Below, piece after piece: positions 10,414-20,801 of a stretch of 64,000 bases of DNA. The translations under genes were made by a program, and so were the position numbers. The stretch covers positions 20,387 through 84,386 of the forward strand of contig RKRR01000133.1 in assembly GCA_007571305.1 (NCBI GenBank). The letters run 5' to 3'. Within the stretch, counting starts at the first letter, position 1. Every line of letters starts with the position of its first letter. The stretch comes from Candidatus Poribacteria bacterium. GTDB lineage: Bacteria; Poribacteria; WGA-4E; WGA-3G. The notes below the pieces were generated by a model. That model was given only the letters and a program-made list of their open reading frames with translations. It searched no databases and was not told the DNA's origin.

Positions 10414-12045
10414 CTATCTGTCTAACGTGTCAACTTTGATTGTAACATATCCGCCACCTTGTCTATTCGGTGACTTGACATAGAGAAGTCCCTGCTTTTT
10501 ATTTTCGTTTGTGAATTGTTCCACAAGGCGGGAATAGGACTCAAGGTCGTCAATCGATGTCCACTCCATTTCTTGAATGAGAGAGCCAGGGACGATACCT
10601 TTTTTTTCTGCAGTGCTCCCGCTTTCAACCCGTGTGACAACTACACCTTTCTCGTCTGATGCGTAACCGTAACGCTCTGCAATCGCCGGGGTCAGGTTCT
10701 GGACATGAAGTCCAAAGAATGCTTCTTGCTGTTCATCACGGTTTAGTTCTACCCCTGTGCCAGCACTTGCCATCATAGCCATTTCGGCTTCTGCGTTGAG
10801 TTTGGCGATAACTTCTTCGGTCCGTTTGCCCAATTTGACGGTTAATCGTTTTTCTTTATCGTCTCCTCGGAGCACTATTACTTCAACGGATTTACCGACC
10901 TCTGTTGCCGCTACAACATGCATCAGATGGTTGGTATCTCGAATTGTTTCGCCGTTAAATTCAACGATGACATCTGAACGTTGAATGCCGCCTTTATCTG
11001 CGGGACTCCCTTTGCTCACCTGAAGCACAAAAGCACCGCGAGGTGTATCAAAATTCAATTTTTCTGCCAAATCCTGCTCGACATTTCTCATGCGGATACC
11101 AAGCCAACCGCGCTCAACTTTTCCGTGTTTAATAAGTTGTGGTAAGACCTGTTGTGCCATTTTACTCGGAACGGCGAAACCGATACCGATATTTCCCATG
11201 GAAAAACCACCAGTGACAATCGCAGTATTAATTCCAACCAATTCGCCCCGAATATTTATCAAGGCACCACCGCTATTCCCTCGATTGATCGGCGCATCCG
11301 TTTGTATGAAATTGGCGTACTTGATACCGCTGAAATCTTCAGATCGTTCTTTTGCGCTCACGATTCCTCGTGTCACAGTTTGAGAAAAACCAAGTGGGGT
11401 TCCGATAGCAATCACCCATTCACCAACTTCAAGTTGATCCGAATCACCAAAAGGGAGGGTTGGAAGTCCTTCAGCGTCAACTTTGAGAAGTGCTAAATCG
11501 GTGCCACTGACTTCGGACCCGGCGGCATCGCGTCCAACTAACTCCGCTGCGTACTTTTTTCCACTTGCTAAGGTCACTGTAATTTCATCGCTTCCCTCAA
11601 TGACATGGTTATTGGTAAGAATATAGCCATCGTCACTGACAATCACCCCAGAGCCAACACCGCTAACGGGGCCAGGATTCGGGAGTGTACGTTGGCGCGG
11701 GTCTTGTTCTCGAAAAAAACGTCTGAAGAATTCATCTCCAAAAAAGTCTCTAAATTGTTCTTCTCGCTCGGGAGACATCTGCCGTCTTTGCCGTTGTGTT
11801 TCCGTTGTAATTTGGACAACAGCAGGACGCGTTCGCGCCACCAAGTCAATAAATGCTCGATTTGCGCGTTCTAAGTGCAGGAAATCTTCTGGTGTCTGAG
11901 GTGTATCGTTCGTCTGTCCGACGGCGGTCTGTAGTGTGAACTCGTTTGTGTCTCGGTCAATGATAACCCCTGCGGCAACAATAAGGACTGCTAAAACCAA
12001 AATTACCCGTACGGTGTTATGCAGTGTTGTGCTGCGTCTCAACAT
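10414..12045 (-). CDS. Do/DegP-like (HtrA) serine endoprotease with PDZ domains
   Basis: GSGVIVSDDGYILTNNHVI, GTDLALLKVD, RGNSGGALIN; two PDZ-like regions. Confidence 0.92.
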   Translation of the reverse strand: MLRRSTTLHNTVRVILVLAVLIVAAGVIIDRDTNEFTLQTAVGQTNDTPQTPEDFLHLERANRAFIDLVARTRPAVVQITTETQRQRRQMSPEREEQFRDFFGDEFFRRFFREQDPRQRTLPNPGPVSGVGSGVIVSDDGYILTNNHVIEGSDEITVTLASGKKYAAELVGRDAAGSEVSGTDLALLKVDAEGLPTLPFGDSDQLEVGEWVIAIGTPLGFSQTVTRGIVSAKERSEDFSGIKYANFIQTDAPINRGNSGGALINIRGELVGINTAIVTGGFSMGNIGIGFAVPSKMAQQVLPQLIKHGKVERGWLGIRMRNVEQDLAEKLNFDTPRGAFVLQVSKGSPADKGGIQRSDVIVEFNGETIRDTNHLMHVVAATEVGKSVEVIVLRGDDKEKRLTVKLGKRTEEVIAKLNAEAEMAMMASAGTGVELNRDEQQEAFFGLHVQNLTPAIAERYGYASDEKGVVVTRVESGSTAEKKGIVPGSLIQEMEWTSIDDLESYSRLVEQFTNENKKQGLLYVKSPNRQGGGYVTIKVDTLDR

Positions 12046-12205
12046 GATATAAATCCTCCTATATGATTTAGTGTTAGGTCCGATTTTGGAGGCAGCCGGA
12101 ACCATTTGTTGTTTATTTTTTCAGTTTATGTTCTAAAGACACACCTATTAGATAATAAAGTTGCAAAAAAGTTAGAAAAAATATGATGTGTCGCGCAGGT
12201 CCTAT

Positions 12206-12556
12206 TCATTCCCTACGTGAGATCCGTTCCACATGTTCACGAACGATATGTTCCGGGGATAACCGAATAAATAGCCAAGCACCGGGCACAAGAATCACAA
12301 ATGCTCCAATGAGGAGATCGTCAATCCTCCCAAAGATCGGGATAAAATCAAAATCAAGCGGATTTACCAAGTAGGCAACAGCGAAGATGACCGCCAATAA
12401 TTCGGCAAGGATGAGAATCGCCTTCCGATGGATAGGGACACGTTCATCAACAAACAGCCGCCATGTCAGTTTGACGAAATTTGGGAAATGAAGGAGCAGG
12501 CGGAAAATTCGAAAGGAGCCTGGTCTGTTACCGCCAAAGAAAAAAGAATTCATCAT
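12206..12556 (-). CDS. DUF1232 (YkvA-like) membrane protein
   Basis: KAILILAELLAVIFAVAYLVNPLDFDFIPIFGRIDDLLIGAFVI. Confidence 0.75.
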   Translation of the reverse strand: MMNSFFFGGNRPGSFRIFRLLLHFPNFVKLTWRLFVDERVPIHRKAILILAELLAVIFAVAYLVNPLDFDFIPIFGRIDDLLIGAFVILVPGAWLFIRLSPEHIVREHVERISRRE

Positions 12557-12651
12557 ATTTAAAAGTCTACCAAAACAGCTTTTTATGTGCAAATCAATTA
12601 TTTCAACGAATAGATATTGAGTGCCAGTGCCTGTAGACAATCTGCATTATC

Positions 12652-12680
12652 TTGACTGTCACATCCTTTTTTGATATACT
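12652..12680 (+). promoter_or_regulatory. Sigma70-type promoter
   Basis: TTGACT-17 nt-TATACT upstream of the 12722 CDS. Confidence 0.6.
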
Positions 12681-12721
12681 ATCACCCAACAAATCGTACA
12701 TGCCAGATAAAAGGAGAGACG

Positions 12722-13507
12722 ATGGCAACACAAAATGAACTTTCAGCGCGTCAAATCGCCGCGCAACTTTATACTGTTCGAGAATTTACCAAAACCGAAG
12801 CCGATATAGTGGAAACGATAAAAAAGGTTCGGCAGCTCGGGTATGAGGCCGTGCAGTGTTCAGCACTGGGGCCCATTGAGCCTACTGCACTGAAAAACAT
12901 TGTCGATGGTGAAGGCATTCGCATCATTGCGACACATACAAGTTACGAACGGATGCGTGATGAACCACAAGCCGTTATTGACGAACATCAATTGTGGGGA
13001 TGCAAGCATGCCGCTATTGGTGGACTTCCCGGAGAATACCGGACCGATGAAGGATATGCCAGATTTGCGAGAGAAGCATCCGAAGTCGCGGCAGTCCTTG
13101 CTGAAGGAGGCTTGACTTTCTCCTATCATAACCATAGTTTTGAATTGGAACGTTATAACGGCCGAACTGGATTGGAGATTCTGTATGCGGAAAGCGATCC
13201 GAAGGTCTTCAAGAGCGAACTGGATACATACTGGATTCAGCACGGTGGGGGTGATCCAGCTGCGTGGATTCGCCAGTTAAAGGGACGCGCCGACATCATC
13301 CATCTCAAGGATATGGCGATGCAAGGCTCTACACAACGTTTCGCCGAGGTTGGCGAAGGCAATTTGAATTGGGATGCCATTCTGAACGCTTGTATCTACG
13401 CAGAGGTTGAGTGGTATATTATTGAACAGGATACCTGTTATGAGCGTGATCCTTTTGAAAGTTTAGGAATCAGTCTTAGAAATCTGAAGGAAATGGGGTT
13501 TGCTTAA
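12722..13507 (+). CDS. Sugar phosphate isomerase/epimerase (xylose isomerase-like TIM barrel)
   Basis: IAAQLYTVREFTKT..., FSYHNHSFEL, DIIHLKDM, EVGEGNLNW motifs; RBS AGGAGAGACG. Confidence 0.85.
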   Translation: MATQNELSARQIAAQLYTVREFTKTEADIVETIKKVRQLGYEAVQCSALGPIEPTALKNIVDGEGIRIIATHTSYERMRDEPQAVIDEHQLWGCKHAAIGGLPGEYRTDEGYARFAREASEVAAVLAEGGLTFSYHNHSFELERYNGRTGLEILYAESDPKVFKSELDTYWIQHGGGDPAAWIRQLKGRADIIHLKDMAMQGSTQRFAEVGEGNLNWDAILNACIYAEVEWYIIEQDTCYERDPFESLGISLRNLKEMGFA

Positions 13508-13702
13508 AGACGTTGTATTTTTGCTGAATGGAGGCAAGTCTCCGTATTGATCCGAATGTCACAATAAGATACGGCGGTCTTGCCTTATGTTTTAATGCAG
13601 GTTGTCAGTTATGTAGCATAGGAAACCGTTGGTATCCTGTGTATAAATGTATTTCTTGCCATTCTAACTTGAGTATCTCCCTTATCCTTCCTTTATAAGT
13701 TA

Positions 13703-13823
13703 GGGCTTACGCAGGCAGCACTTCTGTAGCATAACCTGTTAGGTTGTGCCACGAGAACACGCGTGTTTTTTAGGGGTTCTCCCTCTCACAAAACGTCTTA
13801 TGGTCAAAATTGCGTCCGTCCTG
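13703..13823. mobile_element. Family-2 MITE-like element
   Basis: GGGCTTACGCAGGCAGC...CAAAATTGCGTCCGTCC; homologous to 52422-52535 (reverse orientation); contains GCATAACCTGTTAGGTTGTGC. Confidence 0.65.
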
Positions 13824-13827
13824 TAAG

Positions 13828-13954
13828 TTATAGTAGAATCCGACAATAAATTTACACGTGTAGCATAGCCTGTTAGGCTGTGCCATCAGATACATATAAC
13901 TTCAGAGTCCACACGACGCTACAAATGTCCAAGTCATTACGGAATCTACTATAA
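13828..13954 (+). mobile_element. Family-1 MITE-like element
   Basis: TTATAGTAGAATCCG...ACGGAATCTACTATAA; 127 bp. Confidence 0.8.
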
Positions 13955-14003
13955 ACACACGGGTTTGATGGAAAAGGGCATCTGGGACGAAAAATTTTCA
14001 TAA

Positions 14004-14167
14004 TTACCCCAAATTGCTACTTACACAATTTTAGAGATTCGTCTGCTACTTTTCATTGAAAAACGATCAGGATCCGCAGCATTTCGTACCGTAGGAAACC
14101 GTGGGGCTCCTGCGTCCGAAGATGCACAACCTAACAGGTTATGCTACAGAACTGGCAACTTGGGTTA
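14004..14167 (-). mobile_element. Family-3 MITE-like element
   Basis: TACCCCAAATTGCTAC...GCAACTTGGGTTA ends; reverse orientation of 22129 and 33431 copies, same GGATCC-containing core. Confidence 0.7.
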
Positions 14168-14306
14168 ATTATTGGAGAATTGAATAGCTCTACATGTTGG
14201 AAAAGAGCACTTGACGAAAATGGATGCCTCTGGTAAATTATCACTATATTTCGCATCTTTTTCGTGAGGTTGCAAACTACGTCCTAAGATTTGTGGAGGA
14301 GAAAAA

Positions 14307-15566
14307 ATGTCAGCACGTTTAGCAATAGATGGCGGAACGCCTGTTATTGCAGATTCTATACCTGGCGGGATGCACGGGCCCAGTGTGATAGACGAGCGTG
14401 AGATCAATGCTGTGACGGAGGTCTTGCGCAGTGGAAAACTTTTTCGGTTCGTTGAGGATTCAAACGTAGCCAGTTTTGAGAAGGAGGGAGCAGCGTACCT
14501 CGGGGCAAAACACGCCTTGATGGTGAACTCCGGCACCTCCGCAATCATCTGCGCCCTGACTGGAGTCGGCATTGGACCGGGGGATGAGGTGATCGTTCCA
14601 GGTTATACGTTTATCGCAACCGCTGCTGCTATTGTCGGTGTAGGTGCGATTCCAGTCATAGCAGAAATAGACGATTCGCTCGGCTTAGATGTTGCCGATG
14701 TGGAACGGAAAATCACACCCCATACGAAAGCCATCTTGCCGGTACACATGCAAGGTGTCCCGTGTCGGCTTGAAGCGATTGTCGAACTCGCGCAGAAGCA
14801 CAATCTCCTGGTTGTTGAAGATTGCTGTCAATGCGTGGGTGGGCAATATAAAGGGAAATACGTTGGAACGTGGGGACATGCCGGCGCGTGGAGCCTCAAT
14901 TACTACAAGGTAATCTCTTGTGGAGAGGGGGGCCTCGTCTTTACCGATGACTACGATGTCTATGAACGCGCAGCCTTCGCAGCGGAACCCGGCTTACCGA
15001 TGTGGATGAGCGATTCTGAGTGGCAAAATAAACCTTTTTCCCGGCAGTGCTACCGAACTAGCGAAATCTTAGGCGCGATCGCACGTGTGCAACTCTCAAA
15101 ATTAGAGGACATCTTGGGACATACACGCAGACTCAAAAAAGCGTTCACCGCGGAACTCAATGAGAAACCGAAAGGCTATATCCGTCAACACGTAGATGAT
15201 CCAACAGGCGAATGCGGCATCAGTGCCGCGATTATTGTGCGTGATGTGGAACTCGCCAAAAAGTACGCAGATGCACTCAGAGCAGAAGGACTGAACGCAG
15301 GCACCGCTTACAATGAAGGGTTCCCCGACAGGCACATCTATACCTATTGGGATTCTATACTCTTCAAGCATTCACCAGACGCTTCCGGGTATCCATGGAA
15401 AGATCCGCGCTACAAGGGAGATGTTGAATACTCACGGGATATGTGTCCACAGACTTTGTCTATTCTCGGTCGTGCGCTACGATTTGGGTTTAACGTGAAT
15501 ATGCAGGAAGAACACGCACGATTGATGGCAGCCGCAATTAACAAAGTAGACGATGCCCTCGGATAA
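14307..15566 (+). CDS. DegT/DnrJ/EryC1/StrS family aminotransferase
   Basis: GAKHALMVNSGTSAI, GDEVIVPGYTFIATA, VEDCCQCVGG, WSLNYYKVISCGEGG motifs. Confidence 0.9.
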   Translation: MSARLAIDGGTPVIADSIPGGMHGPSVIDEREINAVTEVLRSGKLFRFVEDSNVASFEKEGAAYLGAKHALMVNSGTSAIICALTGVGIGPGDEVIVPGYTFIATAAAIVGVGAIPVIAEIDDSLGLDVADVERKITPHTKAILPVHMQGVPCRLEAIVELAQKHNLLVVEDCCQCVGGQYKGKYVGTWGHAGAWSLNYYKVISCGEGGLVFTDDYDVYERAAFAAEPGLPMWMSDSEWQNKPFSRQCYRTSEILGAIARVQLSKLEDILGHTRRLKKAFTAELNEKPKGYIRQHVDDPTGECGISAAIIVRDVELAKKYADALRAEGLNAGTAYNEGFPDRHIYTYWDSILFKHSPDASGYPWKDPRYKGDVEYSRDMCPQTLSILGRALRFGFNVNMQEEHARLMAAAINKVDDALG

Positions 15567-15574
15567 GGAAGCAT

Positions 15575-16336
15575 TTACTCCGGTTCGACGGGAATAACAT
15601 AAGTGCGCCGACCGATTTCGGTGAAGCCGAGTTTCTCTGCCACGCGAAGCGAGGCGAAATTGTCCTCACCACAGCTCCAAGCTGGTACTTTACCTTTCGC
15701 CTGAATCTCTTGGGCGACAAGTGATGCTGCGGTGGTGGAGAATCCTTTTTCACGCCACGCCTCCAGTGTAGAGACACCGATGTCGGCATGCAGATCGGTC
15801 TCTGCATAAGTGTGCGCGATGGCAACAACGTTACCATCCACAATGGCTCCAGCGGCGATACCCTCTGTCAGCATTGCCTTGTGTGTCTTATAACCGTTGC
15901 CTTGAACTTCTGCAGGGGCTTTCGTCAGACGCTCAACATCCGCCAATGTCAGGAGACGAACTACCTCATTTGGATAGCAGTGGACAGGTTCTAAAAGAGC
16001 GTGACAGACATCACCGTAATAACGGATGGATGTGCCGCTGTCGGCTTCAATAAGGGCACCGAGAGCGGCAGCGCAGGAGTTGTCAACGTTGATACAATCC
16101 CATCTGTCAGTCGCTTTCAACAGTTGCCAGAGTGCGTCGGCATCGGTGCCGACGCCACACGGTTCCTCTGGACAAAACGCATCGAACACGAGCGCGGCAC
16201 TAATATCCTGCAGTGTGCCAGCAATATAGGCATCGCACATCCCATGTTTCAGACGGGATGCAGAAATCACCGTCATTGGCGTGTCGCCGAGGAGGTCAGC
16301 CAGTATGAGACATTCTTCGCGTGTAAGTTTCGTCAT
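15575..16336 (-). CDS. GNAT family N-acetyltransferase
   Basis: ADIGVSTLEAWREKGFSTTAASLVAQ...NFASLRVAEKLGF. Confidence 0.8.
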   Translation of the reverse strand: MTKLTREECLILADLLGDTPMTVISASRLKHGMCDAYIAGTLQDISAALVFDAFCPEEPCGVGTDADALWQLLKATDRWDCINVDNSCAAALGALIEADSGTSIRYYGDVCHALLEPVHCYPNEVVRLLTLADVERLTKAPAEVQGNGYKTHKAMLTEGIAAGAIVDGNVVAIAHTYAETDLHADIGVSTLEAWREKGFSTTAASLVAQEIQAKGKVPAWSCGEDNFASLRVAEKLGFTEIGRRTYVIPVEPE

Positions 16337-16476
16337 TTGATGGTTATCGGTTTTCAGTGAAGGTTCTCCAGTGTTTGGGCATTTTTATGGCCGAAACTGT
16401 TCGGTTGCCCATAGTCTTTTGCACAGCCTAACAGGCTATGCTACAAAGATAGCAACTTCGGGTAAAATAGTAAAAA

Positions 16477-17277
16477 ATGAAGATTACCATTTTAGGATCA
16501 GGCACCTCAACAGGCGTTCCTGAGTATAAATGTGATTGCGAAACCTGCGAAGATGCGCGGGATGTCAACTCGAAAAACTACCGAACCCGTTCATCGATAC
16601 ATATTGAGAAAGATGGGAAACACCTCCAATTCGACCTCGGTCCTAATTTCATGGACCAGATCGTCCGAAACAGGATTGACAGGATAGATGCTGTTATCTT
16701 CACACATTCTCATGCCGACCATGTGAGTGGGACGAATGACATCGTGATGCCGTGTCGAAAACAGCAGATGGATATGCCTATCTATGGGCCCGAACAAACG
16801 ATGAACATCTTACAACGCAACTTTGATTATATGTTCACAAAGGAGACGTTCCAAGGTGGTGGTGTCGGTCATCTGCTGCCGACTGTGATTAAAGAGAAAG
16901 AGAAATTGGAGTTGCATGGATTCGATATTCTGTCGATTCCAGTAGAGCATGGGAACGTTTCGACGTATGGCTACCGAATCGACGATTTCGGGTATCTACC
17001 GGATGTGAAGAGATTGCCGAAGGAATCCCAGGACCTATTAAATGGAATTGAGGTGCTGGTGATTGATGCGCTGAGTTTTAATCCGAGACATCCAACGCAT
17101 CTTTCAGTTGGTGAGGCGTTGGAAATTAGTGCAGCTCTAAAACCGAGAGAGACCTATTTTACGCATATTATGCACCGGCTGGATCATCGGTATTTCCGAG
17201 ACCAGTGTGAAGAGATGGACATTGAACTCCCAGACGATGCCTATCTCGCCTACGATACACAGGTCATTCAGCTGTAA
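16477..17277 (+). CDS. MBL-fold metallohydrolase (PhnP-like)
   Basis: MKITILGSGTSTGVPEYKCDCETC, VIFTHSHADHVSG, YFTHIMHRLDH. Confidence 0.85.
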   Translation: MKITILGSGTSTGVPEYKCDCETCEDARDVNSKNYRTRSSIHIEKDGKHLQFDLGPNFMDQIVRNRIDRIDAVIFTHSHADHVSGTNDIVMPCRKQQMDMPIYGPEQTMNILQRNFDYMFTKETFQGGGVGHLLPTVIKEKEKLELHGFDILSIPVEHGNVSTYGYRIDDFGYLPDVKRLPKESQDLLNGIEVLVIDALSFNPRHPTHLSVGEALEISAALKPRETYFTHIMHRLDHRYFRDQCEEMDIELPDDAYLAYDTQVIQL

Positions 17278-17300
17278 TAGCATCATCCAACAAGTTTCCC

Positions 17301-17420
17301 TTATAGGCTTGCGCTATCATCCTCTGTAGCATAGCCTGTTAGGCTGTGCCAGTCAGAACAGATAACTTCAGAGTTCACACGCCGCTATAAGTGTCCAAGT
17401 AATCACGGAATCTACTATAA
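17301..17420 (+). mobile_element. Family-1 MITE-like element (left end degenerate)
   Basis: TTATAGGCTT...GCATAGCCTGTTAGGCTGTGC...CACGGAATCTACTATAA. Confidence 0.7.
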
Positions 17421-17423
17421 AAA

Positions 17424-19310
17424 TTAGCGTCCGAACCCACCACCTTGTGGGGGTTTGCGTTGCTGGAGAATAACTCGGTCGCCTGCCTTGAGTCCGCTTT
17501 TGACGATCACCTGCGTTTCGTTTTGCATGCCGGTTTCAACCTCTGTGCGTTTCCCTTTGCTACTACCGTCATCGAGCATAACGGACTTCCCTTTCGACAT
17601 TTCAATTGTAGCGCGTACACCGTCTGCCTTCTTCTTACCTTTCACCAACAGAGACAACGTTGTTGGACCGGGACGGATACCGCGTTGCGAACTATCAAGA
17701 CTAATGGTGACATCGTTAGAACCAACGTTTGTTACTGTGCCTCTGAAGATTTTCTCACTGATAGTTTGAACTTCAATCGGCTGATTTGCCTTGTAGGGTT
17801 TGGTATCATCAACCTGAGCAGTGACAGTCGCCGAAGGCTCGTTCACGAGAGCGTCAATTGGTAGCAGCAGGACATCCTTTTCTTCGTAGGTAATGATATC
17901 AACATCTGCGCTCATACCAGGACGAAGTTCCTTTGGTGATCCATTGACTTCTATCATTACCTCAAATGAGATGATGTTATCCTGTTCCGCCCCGCTGGGT
18001 GAAATTTCATAGACTGTTCCGTCGTATGTGTTTGTTTGGTATGCATCCACCTTGATTTCTGCGCGCTGTTCGAGACTGAGACGCTCCATATCGACTTCGT
18101 TGATGAAAGTTTTAACGACCATTTTGGATGGATCAACGATAGTCATAATGGGTGGGCTTTGCGAGAAAGCGGAGCGTCCAGAAGTCACGATTTCTCCCAC
18201 TTCTAATTCAAGGAGCGTGACAATTCCAGCCATCGGTGCCCTGATTGTCGTCCAATCCAGTCGTTCTTCTTCATTTTTCAGGTTACTTTCCCTACGAAGT
18301 TGATTCGCTTCCGCGCTCACTTTGGATTGCTGTGTTAGCAACTTCTCATTGTCGAAAGTCGACATCAACTCATTGAAGCGAGTTTTGGAATTGTCGACGC
18401 GAAGTTGTGCCTCTTCCTCTGCTTTGTTCCGCATTTTTTTTAGGTTTTCAAGATTTCGTTCTTCGTTCGCTAATATTGCCTCACGTGTTACAATGGCAGT
18501 CTCGCGTGTGCTTATCGTCCGTTCTTGGGATGTGATCGCTTGTCCCTGTGATTCCACCCGTTTCGTGGCATTTTCGTGTTGGACTTCCGCATTGGCGTGC
18601 TGCGCTTGCGCGTCTTCTAACGCCTTTTTGGAAACCAGTCCCTTTTCAAAGAGTTCCGTGTTCCGATCAAGTTCTGATTTTGCGTTATCTAGGGACACCT
18701 TTGCGGATCTGAGCGATGCTTCATGTTCAGACAGTGTAATTTTTGCCTGCTCGAGCGCGATATTGGCTTGATCCAGAGCGATTTTATCCTGGGCAAGTGA
18801 GTTCCGAGTGGTCTGGACGTTTGTTTCGGCTTGATTGACTTGCGTGATAGTTGTGGCCTGGGTGGTCTCAAGATTCGCTTGAACGATTCTCAAATCTGCT
18901 TCAGCCTGCGTAAGTTCACTATCAAGCCGCTCGTTTTTGAGTTCGATGTTTAATTCTGCCTGCTTGACTTGTGCTTTAGCAGCTGCGACATCGGCTTCCG
19001 CCTGCTTTTTTCCTTCTACATAGAGTTCGGGATCAAGTTCCAGCAATATTTGATCTTCTTCAACCGGCTCACCGTTTTTAACGTGGAGTTTCATGATTTC
19101 ACCTTCCACGTTAGACTTTATCTCCACGTCGATGAGCGGTTCGAGGTTGCCGGTTGCACTGATGCGCGTTTGGAAATCGCCACGTTCAACGACTTCAATT
19201 TTCTGGTCTTGCGTTGGATCTTGTCCGTTTCTGCCACGGCCCAGGACAACCCAACCGATTGCAACGACGAGAACCAAAACAACGGCAGCAGCAATAATTA
19301 CTTTCTTCAA
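17424..19310 (-). CDS. HlyD/MacA-type periplasmic adaptor subunit
   Basis: ISATGNLEPLIDVEIKSNVEGEIMKLHVKNGEPVEEDQILLELD, long coiled coil, LDWTTIRAPMAGIVTLLELEVGEIV. Confidence 0.85.
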   Translation of the reverse strand: MKKVIIAAAVVLVLVVAIGWVVLGRGRNGQDPTQDQKIEVVERGDFQTRISATGNLEPLIDVEIKSNVEGEIMKLHVKNGEPVEEDQILLELDPELYVEGKKQAEADVAAAKAQVKQAELNIELKNERLDSELTQAEADLRIVQANLETTQATTITQVNQAETNVQTTRNSLAQDKIALDQANIALEQAKITLSEHEASLRSAKVSLDNAKSELDRNTELFEKGLVSKKALEDAQAQHANAEVQHENATKRVESQGQAITSQERTISTRETAIVTREAILANEERNLENLKKMRNKAEEEAQLRVDNSKTRFNELMSTFDNEKLLTQQSKVSAEANQLRRESNLKNEEERLDWTTIRAPMAGIVTLLELEVGEIVTSGRSAFSQSPPIMTIVDPSKMVVKTFINEVDMERLSLEQRAEIKVDAYQTNTYDGTVYEISPSGAEQDNIISFEVMIEVNGSPKELRPGMSADVDIITYEEKDVLLLPIDALVNEPSATVTAQVDDTKPYKANQPIEVQTISEKIFRGTVTNVGSNDVTISLDSSQRGIRPGPTTLSLLVKGKKKADGVRATIEMSKGKSVMLDDGSSKGKRTEVETGMQNETQVIVKSGLKAGDRVILQQRKPPQGGGFGR

Positions 19311-19331
19311 GGGTAATCCCTCCTAATAGTA

Positions 19332-19420
19332 GCGATCAGCGGTCAGTCGCCAGTCATCAGTTAAAAGAGGAATTTGGTAATCCTAAGACCTCTTGTGACT
19401 GACAACTGATAGCCGATAAC
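19332..19420. repeat. Family-6 intergenic repeat (CAGTTAAAAGAGG...CCTCTTGTGACTGA)
   Basis: CAGTTAAAAGAGGAATTTGGTAATCCTAAGACCTCTTGTGACTGACAACTGATA; near-identical core at 32138-32203. Confidence 0.65.
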
Positions 19421-19470
19421 TATTTCCTCTGAAACTGATAATAATATTTGATAACTATTTTGCCAATAAA

Positions 19471-20790
19471 CTAATCGGACCGAAGTGCTTCAACGGGTGT
19501 CAGTTTCGCTGCCTTATTGGCGGGGTAAAGCCCAAAGAAAACACCGATAGCTACAGAAACGATCAGTGCGATAACCATCGTTCCGAATGAGATCACTGAG
19601 GGCCAGTTACTTCCCTCCCAAACAAACCTGGAGATGAGAGCGGCTGTTCCTTGTCCCATGAACACTCCCGCAATTGCGCCGATAATTCCACCGGTGAGGG
19701 TCAGCACAGAGGCTTCAACGAGAAACTGTGCCAGAATATCGTTACGGGTTGCGCCGAGTGCTTTGCGGAGCCCGATTTCTTGCGTCCGGTCTGTCACAGA
19801 AACAAGCATGATGTTCATGACACCGATACCCGCCACCATCAGCGCGATACTAGCGATACCGCCCATCAGAGCTTTCATGACCAAACCGACTTTTCTGGCG
19901 GTTGCCAATTCCTCTGTAGCTGTCCAATAGTTATATTCTTCACCTGTGTTGTTATGTTGTCTTCCCAAGATTCTTTTGGCATCCGCGATAGCCAACGGAA
20001 TTGTCTCCACGTCTACAGCTTCTACGCGAAGGCGTTCAATGTCATCCCTGCCCTTAAAACGTTGTTGTAACGTTGTTATCGGTATAACGAAACGATCGTC
20101 CCAACCTGAGGTGTCCATTGCATCGCCTTTTTCTTCCATAACACCAATTACTTTTAGACGAACTTCATAAAGTCCGCTTCTACCTCGCCACCGGAATGAC
20201 TGACGCGAGGCTTTAATCTCTTTTCCAACAGGATCTTCGTCGAGAAATACCTCTTCGGCAACCTTGGAACCGATAACAGCGACACTACTTGCTGCTTCTA
20301 CCTCTTCAGGTGTAAAAAACCGACCCTCTGATGGGTACCAGTTGTGCGACCGGTCGTACCCAGCAGTTGAAGCAACAATACGCGATTCCTTCGTCCTCCC
20401 CTTGTAACTCACGCTCCAACCGGGCATATCATCTTCAGCGACGACATTAACGATCCCTCTGGCTCTCTCAAGAATCGCAAAGGCATCTTCGGTTTCCAAA
20501 TTCTCGGCGCGGTTCCTTTGCCACCGACCTTTCCCACGGACAACCGAGCCAGCGGCACTGCTCAAAGTCCCTGATTGTTTGTCCCAGTCATCTTTATAGA
20601 TTTCAATCATTTTCGTGCCGCCTGTTCGCTCAATCTCTCGCAAGACCATAGCACTCGATCCGTCGCCGACGGACACCATACTGACAACAGAACCCACACC
20701 AACGATAATTCCTAAAATCGTCAGTGCTGATCGAAGTGGGTTTCGCCGCAAATTCGAGATGCCGAGTATAATACATTCCATTAAATTCAT
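19471..20790 (-). CDS. MacB-like ABC transporter permease
   Basis: NPLRSALTILGIIVGVGSVVSMVSVGDG...GIGVMNIMLVSVTDRTQEIGLRKALGATRNDI...LYPANKAAKLTPVEALRSD. Confidence 0.9.
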   Translation of the reverse strand: MNLMECIILGISNLRRNPLRSALTILGIIVGVGSVVSMVSVGDGSSAMVLREIERTGGTKMIEIYKDDWDKQSGTLSSAAGSVVRGKGRWQRNRAENLETEDAFAILERARGIVNVVAEDDMPGWSVSYKGRTKESRIVASTAGYDRSHNWYPSEGRFFTPEEVEAASSVAVIGSKVAEEVFLDEDPVGKEIKASRQSFRWRGRSGLYEVRLKVIGVMEEKGDAMDTSGWDDRFVIPITTLQQRFKGRDDIERLRVEAVDVETIPLAIADAKRILGRQHNNTGEEYNYWTATEELATARKVGLVMKALMGGIASIALMVAGIGVMNIMLVSVTDRTQEIGLRKALGATRNDILAQFLVEASVLTLTGGIIGAIAGVFMGQGTAALISRFVWEGSNWPSVISFGTMVIALIVSVAIGVFFGLYPANKAAKLTPVEALRSD

Positions 20791-20801
20791 GAAAATTCCT
20801 C

